Positions 38,401-42,975 of a DNA stretch of 64,000 nucleotides are shown here, in pieces. The position numbers were made by a program, and so were the translations under genes. Under the pieces are notes generated by a model. That model was given only the letters and a program-made list of their open reading frames with translations, made no database searches and was not told the DNA's origin. The stretch spans positions 32,800,471 through 32,864,470 of the forward strand of contig CALNVZ010003426.1 of the NCBI GenBank assembly GCA_940671915.1, read 5' to 3'. The stretch comes from Paracentrotus lividus (Eukaryota > Echinodermata > Echinoidea > Camarodonta > Echinidae). Positions within the stretch are counted from its first letter, which is position 1; the number at the start of each line of letters is the position of its first letter.

Positions 38401-41400
38401 GCGCCCGCCCGTAACGGACCCTGGCTTCGAACAGAAACCGGAGCGGGATCCGAAACACGTTCACGCCTCACGGACGTAGTGTCCAAACCAGAAGGGGGCA
38501 CACTCCGAGATGAAAACGGAGAGAGACGGACCCCCGCCACCAAAGGTGGGCGACCGGATATAGTCGGGGACATCCCGCTCTGCCGGATACCCGCCGACGA
38601 GTAACAGAGCAACAGCTCTGGACATGCCATCCGGGCTAGTGAGTAACCGACAAGCGGCCTACTATCCGAGGATATAGGTCCGTCTTGAACGGTACTCACC
38701 CCCAAAACCGGTACGGAAACCGACTCGCGGATCCGATTTACCTCAGTTAAGGGTACGACGCCGATATCCGGTCCGGTCAAACTCGATATAGAAACCGAGC
38801 TCGATCCGGTTATGCCAGGCGAAGCCAGAGGCACAATGGGATTCGGCACCGTGAGAGAAATGAACCTGGCACCTTCAGCCTGAACTGAATTAGCCATATT
38901 GAACCGGCCACCGGTTGTGAAACCGATGTAGTAATCGTTTTAGATCTCCCGTTAGTCGAACGGGGCAAAGGATTATCGGACTCGGCGCGAGGGCCGTAGC
39001 CATCATCATCCTGGACGCTGCCAAACCTGTCAGGCATCAACGGTCCCGTACTTTGAGGGACCGACGAAGCCCGAGCAGCGAGGTTTTGTCCGCCAGTGTT
39101 CGATCCAAAAATACTCACCCCCGAAGTCCGAGGTGGTGAAGAAGGAGGAAGGACGGCGTCTAAAGCCTCTTCAAACGACAAGCCTCTCACCCCCTGCAAG
39201 GGGGACTTCTCAGAAGAAAAAACACGCCTGCTCGCTAATTTCTTCCCCCGCTTCTTCTTATTTGAAGCAGGCGCGAGAAGAAAATTAGACATGACGAATC
39301 TGTAAAATAAAAAGAGAAAGAAAAGTGTTAATACACAAAGGGGGTAAATAGGCGGGTCTATCAAAGAAGCGGAGCACAAAAACTCTGTGCGCCGCAACAC
39401 ACACACAACACTCAAACGTAAACCACGACACGTATTACATACACGCAGAAATGAACGTACGAAAGTCTACGGGAAGAGAGAGCGTGAAAAGTAAATGATC
39501 ACCGAGAGATAAAAACTATCAAATCTCGGCAAAACCAAAAAACTAGACCCAAAAAGAGAGCTCAGAATACTCAATATGATTATCCTGAGAAATATAACCT
39601 CGCAAAACACCGCAAAGTAGTCCCAAAAGGGAGAAAAACACGCTATTTTTTTGCGCAGGCAAAAATATATGACTTATCTCGACGGAGGCGAAGAGATTAG
39701 AGGAAGAGTATAGGATCGCATGTGGCCGCATCCTCGTCAATGGAGGGCGCTATTCAATGGGGGGTGGGGGGGGGGTAAATAGGCAAATGATAGGGCAAAA
39801 ATTTTGGTGTAAATTTCGGTTTGTGGCGATTCGAGGTCGAATAGCAATGGTAGGCAAATGTATATTTCTATTGAAGTAAATACAATGTGAGTAAGAAATA
39901 ACAAAACTAACAAAAATTTTCTGACATATGGCGCTATTCCAGATAGGAACTGATCAAGACAATTTACATTATTATTCTCCCAGTCAATGAATTCAATCCC
40001 GGGTGACCATTTTACAGGCACACACACTGAAAGAATCCTACCAGGAACCCATTTTAACACCTGTGTGAGGTGAAGCATGTAGCTAAAATGTCTTGCCCAA
40101 GGACTAAGTACCCGGCCCGGGGATTAAATCCACGACCATTGCCTCCCCAGTCAAGCGACATGACCACTAGAATACGGCAGTTCTACAAAAAAAAAAAAAT
40201 AACATGTTGGTGGCGTTAACCAGTTTTCAGCATTCAATACCCCTTTTAAAGAACAATGGTGCAATCATCCAGTTCTATAAACTATCTTTAAATCAGCCAT
40301 TCCATTATGACTCGCGTTACATTTACACAAAATTTCTACTTGTTATTAGGCTAATTACTTCAACATTTCATAATGCAGACCTGTTTTTCTTACTTATTTC
40401 AATCAAGGTAATGACATTACATATTAGCACAAAGAAATTTTGGTTGCAAAGTCATTTTTGTTGGAGATATTTCAATTTGTTTCCTGTGACTCACGTGACG
40501 TGACAGTATTGAAGGTTTCTGACCTTACTGTACTTGATTGAAATTTCCTCAGAAGTTTCTTATCTGATTTCCATGAAATTTTCTGGAGATAATTTTGAAA
40601 CATTAAGCAATGACCAGGTAAAATTTCATTATTCTTTGGCCAATCGTTTTAATGTGACTCGCGTGACACAGGAGTGTGACACAGGAGTGTGACTCGCGTG
40701 ACACAGGAGTGTGACTTGAACCAATTATCATGATTGAATATAGTAGAATGGGCCACAATTCAACCAAACCAAACATTTATAGTCAGTTGTATCACATACA
40801 AATGTACACCTTAAAACAAAAGAATAATTTCATTCAAGATAGATTTGCAATGCAAAAGGGTGATTTTCCCATTGACTTGTGTATTGTAGCAACATAATTT
40901 ATAGAAAAACAAATATGAAAACCTACATTATGATTTTAAATTTTGATAACTAAAAAAATATTTAAGATAAAGGTATGAAACTTTGAGGGAATATATTTCA
41001 TAATATGTCCTACCAGGATGCCAAGTTTCAGAAGATTTAATAACTCCATGGCAGATATCTTAGGGGGTTGAAATCCATCCAATTTTTCTCATTTTCACCA
41101 AAATTGCAAAGTAAAATTTACCTATTATTTCTCATTATTGGCCCAAAAACCCAATTGTTATCTTCAATTTGATAATCGGAAGATTTTATAAGACTTATTT
41201 GAAGGCAGATTTTATTATTTTTTTTCAACAAAATCCTAATCATTATCTTCATTTTCTCAAACTTTGCTTGTTTTGTAAAGTGTGACTCGCGTGACACTAT
41301 CCTAAGAAACCCTAATGTGACTCGCGTGACAGTGCTTTAGGGTGTTTTTTCATAAGGAAGGGGTTTACACTTGGAAATCTTCTTTGGTGGTATGATTGAG

Positions 41401-42933
41401 GACCCTAAGCTCCTCATTTTTTATCAACTACAAATCATACACTAGCTACTACTTTTTAAGTTAACTAAAATGTGGATGTATTTTTGTGACTCGCGTGACA
41501 CATTTCGAGGGTGCATGTTTTCAATATGAAATTTTGTCAAGCTCGGTTCACATAAATGCAGGAACCAATGTGATATGACAAGATGGGTATGAAATAAAAG
41601 AGAATACTAAAATTTAAGGATCTACTCATTATGGAACATGCTTTAAATATTATTATTAAAATCAATACCAAAAACATACTTTTTTGAGCAAATTTGTTGT
41701 CTTTTTGAGGTTGTGTAACTCGGGTATTTGAAGATAAAATGTGGTGAAAATTCAGATTTATACCATTTGAATACGTACATGGCCCAAAATTACTTTATTT
41801 TTTTCATTGGATATATTTGAAATTTTAAGCAATAGCGGTTGAGTTACACGGAATGGCTGAAATGTAAAATGAATCTCACAATTTTCATGGTAGGGGCTGT
41901 GATTTTGACGCTCTTCTCTCTGCTTCCATTCCTATAGCACATAGCTCGGATGACCTGCGGCTGTAGCCTGCTCTGAACTTTACCCTTTGAACTCTGAGAG
42001 AATGTTGACATTGACGATGCAGCAGATCTCCCGCTCCAAGGTCTAAATACAAGGCAGGAACCAGAAATTGTTTTACTCAAAATAGGATAACCCGCAATTT
42101 ATATTGACAGATGAATGCGTGGAAAATACACAAATTGGCCCATTTGAGAAACGACAACAACATCATCTTGGACGCACAGTAGCAAAAAGAATTAACAAAG
42201 GAAAAAGAGTAAAAAATATGAAATAGAAGAAAGGTACATGTATAAGAATAGAAAAGATGAGTCCTATGTAAATAACACTTTAAAACTACTTGAGACCTAC
42301 TTAAGAGCTTCACTTGCACAGGACTATGTTCTAAGTGATGTTGGTTTATCACTGAACATACATGTACCTTGATTTATAGACCGGTGCGCTGGCTGGTCTA
42401 TGTTTGCCCTTCTTCTTTTCCTCCTCGTCTTCTTCACCGTTCTGCTTTGGTGTGTCCACCACGAACCGTGCATGGATGCGCTTCCGCTCCCTCTCGGACC
42501 TGGAAGAGGTCTGGGCCGCAGAGAAGGGGCGTCGGCCAGATTGGGGGCGTGGTCGTCCCCTGGTATCCCCCGAGGCGGTACCGATTAGGTCTGAGTGGGC
42601 GAGGCGCTGGAGGTATGGGGACGGGTTCTTGGGAGACCTGGCCAACCTATGGGATAAAAAAAAAGTATTAATAAGGCCTACAGTGTACAATGTGTTTCTG
42701 CAAAGGGGATGTTGACCCCATTATCAAAAGTTTGAATTGATCAAATATAAATTGATAAGTCTGAGAGTATGAGCATAATACAATTTGCTAGGTATTATAA
42801 TTTTACTAGTTATTTTTTCTTTAAGAGGAAAAAATTAATTTTTCCGATACTTTGTTAAAGATTAATAACTACAAGAAACTTTTTTTTATGAATCTGTACA
42901 TTAAATACACACGGATGTACTTTCACAACAGGC

Positions 42934-42975
<42 letters not shown>

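Larger units (their letters stand above)
33329..39880 (-). mobile_element. DIRS-type retrotransposon, full-length but frameshifted, in intron 3
   Basis: Inverted terminal repeats (about 33367-33540 and 39690-39870) share ATATACATTTGCCTACCATT and ATTGACGAGGATGCGGCC. An internal complementary region at 33584-33680 joins both ends. On the minus strand the order is gag, RT/RNase H, tyrosine recombinase, as in DIRS1. There is no integrase or LTR. GC content is clearly above that of the host intron. Several frameshifts break the frames, so the copy is probably dead, though less decayed than the intron-19 family. No clear target duplication, as usual for recombinase-mediated insertion. Confidence 0.93.

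Noticed and set aside
42349..42715. Plus-strand open frames opposite exon 2
   Set aside because: They are shadows of the GC-rich, Arg-rich coding exon on the minus strand, which has matching splice sites and phase.
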